Shown: positions 22,811 through 34,171, numbered from the stretch's first letter. The stretch is DNA of 64,000 nucleotides from Macrocystis pyrifera (GCA_031763025.1 JASSKH010000043.1:563501-627500), one strand, 5' to 3'. The notes: generated by a model from the letters alone, not told the origin. Translations and numbers: made by a program.

Positions 22811-23970
22811 GTTACTGGAAATGCCCCAGTTTCTGCTGTAGTAGCGACGCAAGAAAAATTACTTTTGCTGTAGTAGTCTCATATACATGATAGTGTCATA
22901 GGGTAGGGTAGAAGGGGTACCGGGTACTTGGCGTCCCCCAGGTGTCTACCACTAAAATTCGCACCATGTGCCTGGCAGATGTGTACAGCTTTTTTGGCGG
23001 GAAACTGAGCCTGAACACCCTTAATGGTTGATTAGTGACCCTTTTAGCGCCGTGCGGTACAGACACCTAAGTATCACTCTAATTCCAAGTGTCTTTGTGC
23101 CCGAAACGGGAGTTCAGTCCTGGAGGCATTATGTACAGATCATATTGTAAGAGATACAGCAGTAGTCAAGTGCGGCCTGTTTCATGACTCCTTCCATCAA
23201 CCCGAGGGACAACTCGTGCGATCTCTGCGCGCAGGCGACGCGATACGGGATTTACAGCACCTCGCATTATTGGACAAAAAACTACAGGTCGACTTGCTGG
23301 TTCTTCGTTGATAATCATGTATAGTGTCCTGGCGCTTACCGGACATGCCTGGTACCAATATATTTGAAGGACAATCGCATCCACAGCATTTTGTTTTTGG
23401 CGCAACTGCCAGATCACTTCGACACGTTCTTCAACCCGAAAAAACGCCCTCGAGACGAAACGCTATTGGAATCACTCCGCTATCTCTTGGTCAGGTCGAA
23501 AAACATACCTGGTCCGGGGGGTATCGCGCCACCGATAATTTTCGACCTTGAAGCTGCTGCATGCTCATGTTTTTTTTGTCAATGGGCGCTGGTGAGTTAA
23601 GATCAAGCATCTCATCGCAACTCGTGAACAAAGCGGTGGTTACAAATGACAATTGCTGCACCGGTCGGGTCAAAATATTCAGTGTTCAAACTGCTATTCG
23701 CGGAATCATACGAAGGTCACGGGTGCGGCCTGATCCTACTCCTACTCGCTTGGTACGGCCGTGCGCTCATCTTGCTCGTGTAGATACTGCTGAAGCGACT
23801 AAATTTACTGTTTTCGTTTATTTTTCTTGTTCTCCCATATCTCTGGTATAGATACTGCTGAAGCGACTAAAGCTACCGTTTCCTTTTTTTTTTGTTGTCA
23901 GATATCTCTGGGTTCCGAGAGAATTGTCAGGCTCATGAATGGTGTTGCTGTGTTGTCGTCCCCTTGCCAG
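22811..23970. other. Duplicated non-coding stretch with an old MITE
   Basis: It aligns with 45,340-46,420 in copy B. It contains a diverged piggyBac-like MITE at about 23,038-23,126 (CCCTTTTAGCGC at one end, CCCGAAACGGGAGTTCAGTCC near the other). The same element sits in B at about 45,566-45,657, so that insertion predates the duplication. The 3' end is a pyrimidine-rich tract leading to the exon at 23,971. Confidence 0.5.
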
Positions 23971-24120
23971 GACCCAGGAATACTTGGAGGTGACATAGGT
24001 GGTGCGTGCTTGGTCCCGATCGACCTGAAGGGCGAGGCCGGTGGCGGCGGCGGTGTCGAGAAGTCGGGAGAGGGGATTACTGCCAAGCGGGCGAGAGCCC
24101 TCAAGGGGAACGCGAAAGAG
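23971..24120 (+). CDS. Candidate internal exon, family E (copy A, plus strand)
   Basis: The segment is bounded by CCCTTGCCAG (acceptor, after a T-rich tract) and GAG|GTACTA (donor). It is 150 nt in phase 0 and encodes 50 residues including GGACLVPIDLKGEAGGG, VEKSGEG and a basic TAKRARALKGNAKE. The same exon type occurs at 46,422-46,563 (plus) and, more diverged, at 15,120-14,952 and 39,160-38,992 (minus). Repeated splice borders argue for a real exon rather than a chance frame. The protein is not recognised. Confidence 0.5.
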
Positions 24121-24189
24121 GTACTATTAAAAATCATTTTTTGTAGCAGGAGTACGGGCCTGACGCCTCTCTCGCGTAGAAAACGTTAC

Positions 24190-24278
24190 CCCTTTTAGAA
24201 CCGCGGTCCCATTTTGGGGACAACCCAGTCAAAATCCAGGTAGCTTGTCCCCAAAACGGGACTGCAGTCCTATGTGGG
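24190..24278. mobile_element. piggyBac-like MITE (family 2), A-specific copy
   Basis: This is 89 bp with inverted ends CCCCTTTTAGAACCGCGGTCCC and GGGACTGCAGTCCTATGTGGG, each followed inward by a GGGGAC/GTCCCC block. It lies between TTAC and TCAG, a degenerate TTAA target. Copy B lacks it near 46,627. Confidence 0.75.
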
Positions 24279-24279
24279 T

Positions 24280-26360
24280 CAGGCATCCCGGCAGCAGCAC
24301 GGTGGTACCTGTTTGCCGCGCGTGTTACTCGCAAGCAAACACCCCTCCCCCCTCTCGAGCGACTTCCAAATGCTGGGTTTATCGACAGCGGGGAGGGCGT
24401 ACTGAAGGCGACGAGCGATGCTGTCTATGCAACCTCCCCGACGAAATATTTCCAAAAGGCCACCCTTTTTGTTGTGCGTGTACGTGCCTCCCACATTTTG
24501 AAGGAAACCGGGTGTGAAATTTTTCCGAGGGGGTGTGTTATGTTTTCACCCTGGTGTGATACGGTACTAGTTACGCCCGCTCTGTTTTAAGCCGCCGCTG
24601 CTGCTGTTATTGTATTGTTTATACCCAGGTGGTGGTTGTTGTTTTGTGCTGGGTATTTGTGGTGGTCTCAGGTAGCAGCGCACTCGCTTTCTCTTTCTCC
24701 TTTTGTTTTAGAATGGGGATATGTGCCAGGTACTACTGTGCTGGTATCATTTTTATTTTCCAGTTCAACTTGTAGGAGTTTATTCCCTCAATGGCCTTCC
24801 GGATAAGCCGCGGTCACATCATCACATAATTATCAAAGTCTTTTTCCTCGCACGAAATATTTTTTCCTTCTCCCTGCAGTACCTTATGGGCACAAAACCA
24901 ATACCGTATCGCCCTTTCAACACGAAAAGCACTGCTTGTACCAGCTGGTCCAGCCTTAAAACTGGCAGGTTGTCCTGAAGCTCTAGTGACAGCACATTCG
25001 CTAGTTCGGACTTGAAAGTGGGAAGCACTGATGCCGACACTTTGAGCATTATGCAAAAAATAAAACGTCTGAAAAATTCTAAGCTGTTTAAAAGTTCGAC
25101 TCGATCTCGCCGAGATATATCCGCGAAGACTCTAAAAGTTCCTCTTTTTTCGATAGTTTACAGGCATGTAGCACTAAACTCATACTACGGCTCCAAAAAT
25201 CGCCGTCCCCGATCGAACTTGATGTAGACAGCAGTGCTGAAGATACAAGGAGACGATCGTTACAACTTACATTGCCCTAATTCATCACCCAGTCAAGATG
25301 TACATACAAAAACGATTCCTCACTAAAAACAAGTAATAACCGCCCAATTGTGTGCGAATTTCGGACAATGAATAAACTACCAAAATATTCGACGATAATA
25401 AACCAACAAAGCTTGAGATAGTTGTGTATTTATGCGATACACGCTGAACAACGTGACGGCAGAATAGGAAGATTTGTATCCCAGCTTGTGTTCCTGGCTC
25501 GAACTCCTATATATGTGCAGACAAAACAAGTTCTCTCCCAGACTGCCAGGTATCGTTTTCACATACTTACACTGGTAAGTTTGTAGGAAATCCACGAATG
25601 TTTATGGTTGTTTATGAGTAGAGGGATTAATGAATATATTCATACTATGGGAACACCTGCTGTAACCTCTCGTCGCATTGTTCCACCGCCACCTCCCCCC
25701 GGGCAGGCGATGGTGCAGGGGTGCTTATGCTTGCTGACAGATGTGCTCGCTGTGAACAGACAGGGGGGACTATCTTCCTCTCTCGTTCGGTTTATATCCC
25801 ATCTCGCAGCGAGGTGTTTTCTTTGCGCTACGTTCTCCAGCCAAAAATGGCAGTCGTCCCCCCTCTCCATCACTGAGCGGGCCTTTCGTTTTTGTTTTTG
25901 TTTATCGCGACAAAAGTTCAGTATTGTATCCCCTCGTCGAATCTCGTCAAATAGTGCGTACACACGCTGCGTAATAATATGCCGCTTTCTGCATGCCAAT
26001 TTCGGCGCAGGAAAAAGAAACTCCTTTGGGGAAGGGCTCGAAGTCGCGAAATCGACTGTAGCAGTTTGGAGATTTGCCATTAAGCCATTGGGGGCTCGAC
26101 ATGGATGCACTGGTGGCGGCGACGTTTGGGCAAATGTGTTGAGCGAGAACCCGGACGAGCCTGTTTATGAATAGCATGTGACATACATACCCTGCCGGAA
26201 ATGCCTTCATACGTACGTTTAATCGCCTGAAACTATGCCGAGCGCGGAGGTATATCTGCTACACAATTGGCTGTGTTCGCTTATACTTGCTGTCGTTCGC
26301 TTGTGAACTCAGCAGCTGTTCTTGCTGGGGTCGTACCACGTTGCAAGCTTACTAGTCCAG
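24280..26360. other. Duplicated stretch without a defensible gene
   Basis: It aligns with 46,640-48,650 in copy B. Open frames such as 25,640-26,110 (minus) and 25,608-26,174 (plus) are broken or different in B and show no known motif. I see nothing else here. Confidence 0.45.
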
Positions 26361-26364
26361 TGAT

Positions 26365-27161
26365 ATGTGCCTCACATGTGTGAGCATCAAGCAAAAACAG
26401 GTCGGAGTCCCGGTAAAGCAAGCAGCCCCACTGCTGACACACGACTTTGCCAGGTTGCTGGAAGACATGCGCCAACGAGCTCAGTCCGCAGGGTCGACAG
26501 CCACACGGATCGAGATCATCGGCGACATTGCACTGTTTTCCTTAGCGTTCGAATCGATGAGGCGAGGGTACGACCTCGCTTTTACCATAGGCTCCCAGGT
26601 GCTGGGACTACCAGAGTCGGCCGGGCTCATCTATAACGTTTAGTTCCGGAAAACGTTGCGGCGATCGGCCGAGGCGGTAGTCGTGCTGATGGACAAGGAG
26701 TTCCCGCAGGTCTGCGCGTTTCGGCGGGTTATAGAATACATTCTCGCCGCACAGAGTATTGGGAGGGACTTGGCGAAGGCCCACCTGTTCCAGGTATTCC
26801 TCGCGGACGCGAGCCGAGGACCAATATCAATGACAGAACAGCGCATGACAGCGGCGCTTCAGGGACACCTGCGAGCGGCGGAAAGACCCGACCACTTCGC
26901 GATGCACTCCTTTCGGGTGGGAGGCTCAGGGAGCAAGTCATTAGCGGGGACGGCGGTTGACGAGATCATGAAGATAGGGGGGTGGAAGACAAAGCGAATA
27001 ACGAAGTGGTACATCGGGTCGACACGTTGAGTGCACGGGTCTCGGAGTCCAAGAGGAAACGGGACCGCGACTATGCAGCCGCGGGCGAGCTACCACTGTC
27101 TCAGGCATTTGCGTCAGATTTTTCCGCGTGCGCGCCCAAGCACACCTCACGACGACGGTAA
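26365..27161 (+). pseudogene. Tyrosine recombinase (Crypton/integrase-like), disrupted
   Basis: One frame starts at ATG 26,365. It includes RRGYDLAFTIGSQVLGLPES, then a TAG stop at 26,641-26,643, and continues in the same frame with FRKTLRRSAEAVVV and the catalytic C-terminus: HSFRVGGS (the H-x-x-R box), IMKIGGWKTKRITKWYIG with the likely nucleophile Tyr near 27,010. The frame then ends at TGA 27,028, but a -1 shift near 27,015 restores a charged tail (SARVSESKRKRDRDYAAAG) to a stop at 27,159-27,161. The in-frame stop and frameshift make it a pseudogene. It lies in an A-specific insertion (about 26,370-27,650), as expected for a mobile element. A Crypton or DIRS-type source is possible; no RT is seen nearby. 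Confidence 0.8.
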
Positions 27162-27282
27162 TTAAAAAAGGTTTGGTGAGGCCACACAACATCCGGCAGG
27201 TGGACAATGGTAACCTAAGGAATATATCGAAGTCTGGGTGGGCCCATCGACCAGGGCAGGAGGCCTCACCCAACACAATACT

Positions 27283-27655
27283 AACATTGAATGATCGGCG
27301 GCAGCGTAAAGTAATATTGCAGTAAAATCGCCAACTAATCAACGGAAACTCAAGTTGGGCACCAAAAGGTGGTTCCAGCGTTTGTGAGATTGTCTCGGTT
27401 TCATTACAGCCGAGCGATTCATTCGGCCCAAAACGAGCCTCGCAGCGAGGACAGGGAAAGGGGTGCAGGTAAGAATACAGGCCTTCCCACCCTCCCTACA
27501 AGCGTAGTATAGGGGTTCCTGCACGGTCATTTCAATCCCAGGAGGAGATACCGCGCTGAGTGCGCACTCAGCTCGGAGTTTATCCCGGGTGAGGTCAAAC
27601 CCAATACTTACGTTAAATGATCGGCGGCAGCGTAAACGAATACTGTAGTAAACCT
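27283..27655. repeat. Direct repeats flanking 3' part of the recombinase insertion
   Basis: A block of about 50 bp with the core ATGATCGGCGGCAGCGTAAA occurs at 27,283-27,330 and again at 27,606-27,655. Copy A/B homology resumes just after the second block, so these repeats could be element ends or recombination (att-like) sites. That reading is inference. Confidence 0.6.
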
Positions 27656-27789
27656 CAGATCACGAACATCACGAGATTTGCGCGATGGTGAGAGAACAGC
27701 ATCGGAATAGGCTGTGAAACGTGTCGGGCTTGAATTATACCCACAAGACACTCACACGGCCCCCCAGCCGAGAATAAAGGGGCCTCAAT

Positions 27790-27881
27790 CCCTCTAGAGC
27801 TGCAATCCCGTTTGGGGGACAAAACACTTGTAATTTGAATGATTGGTCCCCAAACGGGACTGCAGTACTACTGTTAAAGGG
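27790..27881. mobile_element. piggyBac-like MITE (family 2)
   Basis: Inverted ends CCCTCTAGAGCTGCAATCCCG and CGGGACTGCAGTACTACTG...AAAGGG surround GGGGGACAAAACACTTGTAA. The layout is the same as 47,425-47,513. The right end contains an extra TTAA just inside AGGG. It is not found at the corresponding place in copy B (about 49,000). Confidence 0.7.
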
Positions 27882-28869
27882 CCAAGAATGCCTCAGCAGG
27901 CCTGCCTGCGGCAGTGCCCTGTGTCGCGTGCAATGGCCAGCGATTGTTGGGTATTGTGCTCACGAGCTGTCCGGAACGAAACGTAGCTTCCGACCCTTGA
28001 GCACGCAAAGCTGCAGCTCAGGTGAACGTCTGCTGGACGTTTCCCCCCCCCACGCCACCCGACGTCATCCGATATGCGGGCACAAATAATGTATACCTGT
28101 ATGGATCTGCCTGCAAGGAATCCTCGGTCGACGGTGTGAGTGGCGGCTTGCGTAACCAATAGTTTCCTGCTCTGACTCCCTAGAAGAGAAAGAAAATAAC
28201 GAAAATACCGGGACAGCACCCCAACGCAGGCGCCAATACGTTTTGAAATAACACTTGGAGGGCGGCGAGGTGTCTGTACTCACTGCAGCACGGCCACCGC
28301 TGCCACACCGATATGTAAGGCTTGCTACCGAATGGTTGCGCCAACCATTTTTGGTAAAAGTGGATGCCTGTCGATAACTCTGTACAAAAATGAAGTGTCT
28401 CCGTCGCGCGTGAACCACATTCTGGGAAATCGGTAAATTTTGAAGTCTTCTTGGAGCGCGCAATGATTTGTTGTATGAGTATTACCAGGCATATGTTGCC
28501 GAATACGCTGTACCCAAACTGTTGCTGGCGTCGTCGTGTCCGTGTGTGTTGATTCGTGCCGCAGTAGATCGTCCCGAGGCATCACACCCTGACCGCAGCG
28601 GTACAACGCAGCAGAGTGTAGAGTGCACGTTTTGGTTTTTAAAAATGCGTACAAAGCCGTTGCGGTAAAAGAAAAACACAACAAGGAACACGGAACACAC
28701 ATAGCGAACTCGCGCAGCACCGTCAATTGTCCAAGCAGCGATGCCCGCAGCCAGCACTTGAGCTCCCTCCCTTGGTTGCTCAGTCAGCGCGGCAGTGCCA
28801 TCGCCACAGCCCCCCCCCCCCCCCACTCCTTTGCTCCCCCACGTCAATCTATCATTCTAAGCTGTACTA

Positions 28870-28974
28870 TTACGGGGGACCATAGTAAACAGGACCAAAT
28901 ATTATTAGCAAAAATAGGTAAATATACAGGTTTTTATGTATACCATAGGTCTTATTAACTATGGACCTCCGTAA
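28870..28974. mobile_element. TA-target MITE (family 1), well-preserved copy
   Basis: The element is 105 bp with terminal inverted repeats TTACGGGGGACCATAGTAAA and its complement near 28,950-28,974, and an A/T-rich centre with TAAATATACAGGTTTTTATG. It is flanked by TA on both sides (28,868-28,869 and 28,975-28,976). Size, TA target and lack of coding capacity fit a Tc1/mariner-type (Stowaway-like) MITE. Confidence 0.85.
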
Positions 28975-28979
28975 TAGTG

Positions 28980-30000
28980 CACTTGTGTTAGGCCGACAAA
29001 CTAACAAGGCGCTATCTCCCAGGGAATCCGCGACTACCACATCTCAAGCCCCTATTATAGCTCAGCGCGAATACCTATCTTTGAAGTAAGGGCGACGGAC
29101 GGTTCCCGTTAGATAGGGCTTTGTGGTTGACTCGTGCCCGTCTCAGACGAGGGTCTGCTGCTGTAGTCACAGGTGCAGGTCGATGCGATGCACCGGCGAG
29201 ACAATCGCTCCATTCGACCGGTCAAATTCGCAACACCTCGGGGTTTAGTGGGCCAGCCAACGCGGTGTCTTTTGCCTTGGAGAGATCTTGACCAACCGAA
29301 TGTCGTGGTCGTTGGATTTTCTGGCTCTACCAACTTCCGCTCTCCAAATTTGTTTGCTCGGAATATTTGTCCAAATTCGCCTTGAATCTGGAAGCGTGGT
29401 ACGACGAACTGTCGGTAACGGGTTGATTAAAGTGGTCGTTATGAGCCAAGTTTTGTAACGCTTAAACACTTTAGTGAAACAAGCTCCGGGAATTGTATCA
29501 CAGGCTTAAGCTTGTCCACTTCTGTACACGTCAGGTTGGTCGAAACCCCTCGTGTCCTGCAGTAGTCTCGCAATCAACGATAGTATTCTTGTGGCGTATG
29601 CGCACAGACCCACACAGACACACCGACTAGATATATCATGGAAGTTTTTACATACCCCGTGGTGGTGTAGCATTCTTGTCGAAACGTTGAACGCGTATGT
29701 ACCCGCGCTTTCCTCCCTGCAATTCTCCACTATTAGTGGAATAGCAATGAAACGAGACTACCGCATATTTCCTGTAGGCTGTGTTTTGGTACGTTCACAG
29801 ATATTATTTTGAAGAAGAGAATATGGGAAGAAGGAAAGGCAGCACAGCCTTTCTGGACGAAAACTAAACACGGATCTCGAGGAAGAAGCTTTAAATGCGT
29901 ACTGCGTTCGACACGGTTTTACAGCGAAGCAAGTGCCACAAGTGAGCGCAGGCTCGTCCGCTTCTGCAGACGCCGGGTTTGTCGAAACCCGTGACTTTTT
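28980..30000. other. Stretch without a recognisable gene
   Basis: Homology to copy B is weak here (29,510-29,590 resembles 50,510-50,580). A block at 29,505-29,545 (GTTGGTCGAAACCCCTCGTG) recurs at 29,958-30,000. No coding evidence was found. Confidence 0.4.
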
Positions 30001-30241
30001 CCAGATATCGACATGGCCTTAAAATGTATGTGTAGGTGGGTTTGATGAAGTGACGTTGAGCACGAGCATTGCAACGGAATGGCACAAGCATCCTCTGTTT
30101 TATTGTGCTTGATCAGAGCTTCATTCGGTTGTTTGATACTGCTGTTTGTATCAAGGCCGTTTTGGTCCTCAAGCTGGCGAAAACTCACCTGTGTGAGACC
30201 CTCCATTCCGTCGTGTTTTTTCTGTTTCACCAACGGAAGGT

Positions 30242-31195
30242 GTGCAGAGCTCAGTCCAACTTATCTCTGTTGTGCCCACTTTCTCTCGACGGCTGCCCCA
30301 GGTATCTAAACAGCACGAGCCCGTGTCCAGAAGGTGGTGTTGCTCACATGCTTCCTGCACACGGAGGGCTACTTTCATTGTCAAGGGCAGCAAACGACGG
30401 CGTACTGCAAGGAGCGTGCTGAAGACGGTATGGTCTACCCTCTGTCGTGAGTGTTGCTCGCATGACTCGTGCACGAGGGTGAGGAGCTCCAATACCGAGG
30501 GCAGCAAGACTTCGGTGTACTGCAAGCTGCATGCTGAAGACGGCATGATGAACGTCAAGGCTAGGCGTTGTGCACATGGCTCCCGCACGACGCGACCGGG
30601 CTTCAATACCGAAGGAAGCAAGAAGCCCACATACTGCATGAAACATGCCGAGAAAAGCATGGTGGACATCTGTGACAAGATTGCACACGTGGCTCCTGCC
30701 GAAAGGAAGCGAATTTCCATGTCGAGGACAGGAAGAGGCTGGCTTTTTGCATGGAACCTGCTGAGGAACGGCATAGTGAACGTCCGTTCTAAGCGTCGTT
30801 CACATATGTCCTGTACGGAGATTGCGAAGCTCAATACCGAGGGAAGCAAGACGGCCGTCTATTGCAAGCAGCGTGCTAAGGAAGGAATGGCAGACATTAA
30901 TAGCAAGAGTTGCTCACATATCGCCTGCTCGAGGTAGCGTGCGTGGGGTATAACTATCTGCGGTGCCGCCACCGGTCATAGGAACGACCTCTCGGACGGT
31001 AAGGTTATCAAACTATAATCAAACCGTGCCGGCGGGTTGTGGTATGCGGTCGAGGTGGGGTCTTGACGGGAAACAGCCTACCCACTGCAATGATCACAGC
31101 CCCCTCGAGGACAGGCTGGTCCACTCTGTGGATAAAGACAGCGGCAAGGGGAGTTTTCGTACCTCGTATTCCCGCACCCCGAAAGGGCGCCCATG
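30242..31195 (+). pseudogene. EsV-1-7 repeat gene, decayed (copy A plus-strand locus)
   Basis: Reading from 30,242, repeats like CCSHDSCTRVRSSNTEGSK and YCKLHAEDGMMNVKARRC are recognisable. Several have lost ligands: one reads CAHGSRTTRPGF, the next has lost its whole C-X4-C part, and another ends CKQRAKEG instead of C-X2-H. A stop at 30,935-30,937 is followed by remnants matching the end of the 61.6-kb gene (WGITICGAAT; the KQPTHC region at about 31,070), with further stops. The leader (30,009-30,300) and 3' flank (31,500-31,570) match 61,215-61,550 and 62,610-62,670, so the two are paralogous loci. This one is dead. Confidence 0.85.
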
Positions 31196-31233
31196 ATCAA
31201 CAAAAAAGTGAATATTCGTTTCGAGTTATGATA

Positions 31234-31498
31234 GGGTCGATCTTAACGAGGACTGTTTTTACGTTTATTTTCAGTATTTTTGTATTCGGTTTTTTCCTAT
31301 AGGAAAATACCGAACTTTCGGGAAAACACCGAAAAAAACTGAAAAACATTCCTCGTTAAGAAATGTTCGATCTTGACGAGAACTGTTTCTTAGTTTTTTA
31401 TTCAGTATTTTCAGTATTTCAGTTTTTTCCTCTGAGAAAATACTGATTGTTTTTTATACCGAAAAAAACTGAAAAACACTCTTCGTTAAGATCGACCC
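31234..31498. mobile_element. Two tandem palindromic TIR elements (family 3)
   Basis: Two units lie head to tail: 31,234 to about 31,360 and about 31,366-31,498. Each starts GGTCGATCTTAACGAGGACTG or close to it and ends with the complement (CCTCGTTAAG; CGTTAAGATCGACCC). The interiors (TTTCAGTTTTTT..., GAAAAAAACTGAAAAAC) also fold back, so each is nearly a perfect hairpin. The same termini bound the element at 43,647-44,245. The insertion lies just 3' of the EsV-1-7 pseudogene and is absent after the 61.6-kb paralogue. Confidence 0.8.
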
Positions 31499-31499
31499 A

Positions 31500-31892
31500 T
31501 TTACGGTTCGGCATTTTGTGGCTGAGGCTCTCCAGCCCTCGAGTATTTTGATTGCAAAAATACAGAATAGCCTGCACAAGAGACCCTAGCCTCCTAGGCG
31601 GGCCTCGAACAAGTAGTGTGTGCACCTTTCGCCAATTTCGTTGCCTATGTCGCTGTTTTGCGACCTCTCAAGCCCATCCACAGTAGGCGTAAGGTACATT
31701 CTTAGGGACGGGCAAGTTGTCTTTAGTGAGCAACTCCTGTGGAGGCGAGGCTGCGGCTTATTTAGCCGGGGGCGTCGACGATAGAGCGCGTGTATTTCGC
31801 CTTGAGAAGTATATTCGGGAAGCAGCCGACCACCGTACCGAATGACCACTCCCAGCAGGTCGTCATTTGGCACGTTCAACCCTAAAAGACAT
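31500..31892. other. Junction between copy A and copy B
   Basis: The first 70 bp resemble the 3' flank of the 61.6-kb gene. The rest is not recognised. An open frame of about 97 codons on the minus strand (31,586-31,879) has no visible motif. Confidence 0.4.
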
Positions 31893-32789
31893 GTCTCGAT
31901 TTTCTTTTGCCACTAATGAACCAAGTCGATTGACCCTCGAACTGTAACGACAGAAACAATACATTTGAGTCAAAGCGAATGATGCCGCCGCAGTCGTTCA
32001 CCCCCTAGAGCACATATTGAGCTAAACCATTCGAAGCAACTTTTTTCGTCGCCGATACCAAGGGGTAGAAGAGGGTTGAGTTTTCTCGCTGTGGCTTGAA
32101 TTCTGTAATTTACGTAGATGATCTGGGGGACGAGTCACATCGCACAGACGGGGGTGTCATTTCAATACAAAGGTGACTAACAGTAGTTGCTGGCAGCACA
32201 CCCTCCACAGCAAGAGACCGTGCTTGACGCAGGCAAACAACAACATCAGGCATGCACCGCTGCGCTCTCGGCTAGCTGTGTGAATCGCCCATCTGCTGCT
32301 GCTGCACCTGCTGCATCCTGTGGCACAGACAGCAGAGTTTCTTCGCTGCAGCGAGTCTCCATGAATATTACCGTGGGCATTCCGGAGAGCTCCTTTAGAT
32401 GTTGCCTGCCCTGGTAAAGAGACAATGCATTGACAAAGTACCCGCGATCAAGCCGTGAATAAACGACTACCAGGTACGTAGTTTGCAAACACGGTACAGT
32501 AGTTTGGGAACTTTGAACAGTGCGGAGGCCGAGTTGAAACAAGCAAAGACCAAAGATGTAAAATAAAATGGACACCTATCAGAAGTCGACAGCAACAGAG
32601 ATTTTAATTACGAACGAACGAATCTAGTGCACCCAAAGTTGGCAGTACAATCGCTCTTGTGCTGCCTGTGACCTATACACAACTTGGTCAACCCGGGCAA
32701 CAGCGGAATCACAGGCGCCGCGGCGATGTCCCCTCTGTACACGAATGCACAATCTTTGACTTTCTCGTGGCAGTCCCCGTGGTATGTCG

Positions 32790-33560
32790 CATAAAACCCC
32801 ACGGGTTACGATCTGCCGCGGGACGTGCCACGGCTGTGCCCGTGGATATTGCCTTGCCATGACATCCCACGGGATACTCCGTGGCGAATATCCACACGGC
32901 AAACCCTACGGCAAGACCCGCGTCGACAAACCCCACGGTAAGACCCGTGGTAAGCACCGCCGGCAAGAGTCACGACAGCACCCGCGGCCATTCACGCGGC
33001 AAGACCGACGACCGCACCCGTGGCGAGTACCGTGCAAAGTCCCGCGGCAGGATCCACAACACGAACCGCCGCGGGACCCGCGGCAACACCCGCGGTAATT
33101 ACTGCGAGAAGACCCAAGGCGATGTCCACGGTAGGACACCCACAAGGCACCCTGTTTTCTTTTGATACGTCCATCCCGCTGTGGATTCATCCCTTTTGGC
33201 ATTCTGCTCCCACACACAAGGTGCAGACATATATTCATCTCTCCGCCGGAGCCCCTGGAAGCCCTCTAGGCGCCCTGTTCACATTAGGCCTTGCCGCGGG
33301 TTTTGGCGCAGGACTCGTTGCTGGTGTTTCGCAGCGGTACTTGCCGCAGGGTTGCAGCGGGACTTGTCGCGGGTGTTGCCGCTGTATCTGCCGTGGATAT
33401 GGCCGCGGGTCTTGCCGTGGGTTCTGCGGTGGATACAGTGGGACTTACCGAGACCTGCCGCGAGGGTTGCCGTGGCGCTTGGCGTGTACCTTGCCGCGGC
33501 ATTTTGTAGCAAACCGCAGCACGACCCGCGGCATCCCGCGGCATTGCCCGCGGCAGTGTC
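32790..33560. repeat. Minisatellite inverted repeat (hairpin), copy B
   Basis: This is the counterpart of 880-1,640: CCGCGGCAAGAC-type units from about 32,790 to 33,120 and the opposite orientation (CTTGCCGCGGG) from about 33,290 to 33,560, around a unique spacer. Unit order and number differ from copy A, yet both arms and the inverted arrangement are kept. Frames rich in CRG/AAG are repeat by-products. Confidence 0.8.
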
Positions 33561-34171
33561 CACTGTGTGCCACCGAAAGTAATGAAGGGCGTGCAGAAAC
33601 CCATTAGCAGTACCGTCGGCAGTGGTAGGCTATTCTGGACGGTGTCCGCAAAACTAGATACGTGCATTTTGCACACAGCACACCCACCGCCGTGGCGTGT
33701 CCTTGCTTCACAGAGAACGGATCGCGCTAAACCTTCCAAGGATATACGGTCCTTTGATCAGAGCATCCTCGCTGCCAAGTTTTAGGGTCGTATGTGGCCT
33801 GTGTCTGGAGGTCTCGCTTGGGACGTGGGAGCATGACCCATTTCTGGATCAAGTTTTTCTGATCGGAAATGACCTCTAAACAATGACGCTCTCCTTGCCT
33901 CCTTGACAAGATTTCCTAGTAATGACGCGATACACGTGCACACCGCATGCCATAGACTAACTCCAGACCCGCCTTTCCGTTTTGTTCAGGTACACCGGGA
34001 CGGGCGAAAAAAGCAGCAAGCAATTGGAACTGGCTTCAAAGCCTCAAATGGCCTACTATATCGAGGCCATTTTGAACTTACAGCATTTTTTTCGGTTCAC
34101 ACCAAACTAACGAAGACTGACCGTTCAGGTCAAAATGGCTTGGCACACCCCTCTGTCAAAGCAAGCCAGAT

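Noticed and set aside
25640-26110. 156-codon minus-strand open frame
   Set aside because: The copy B counterpart (48,130-48,400) has indels and stops, and composition is not coding-like.
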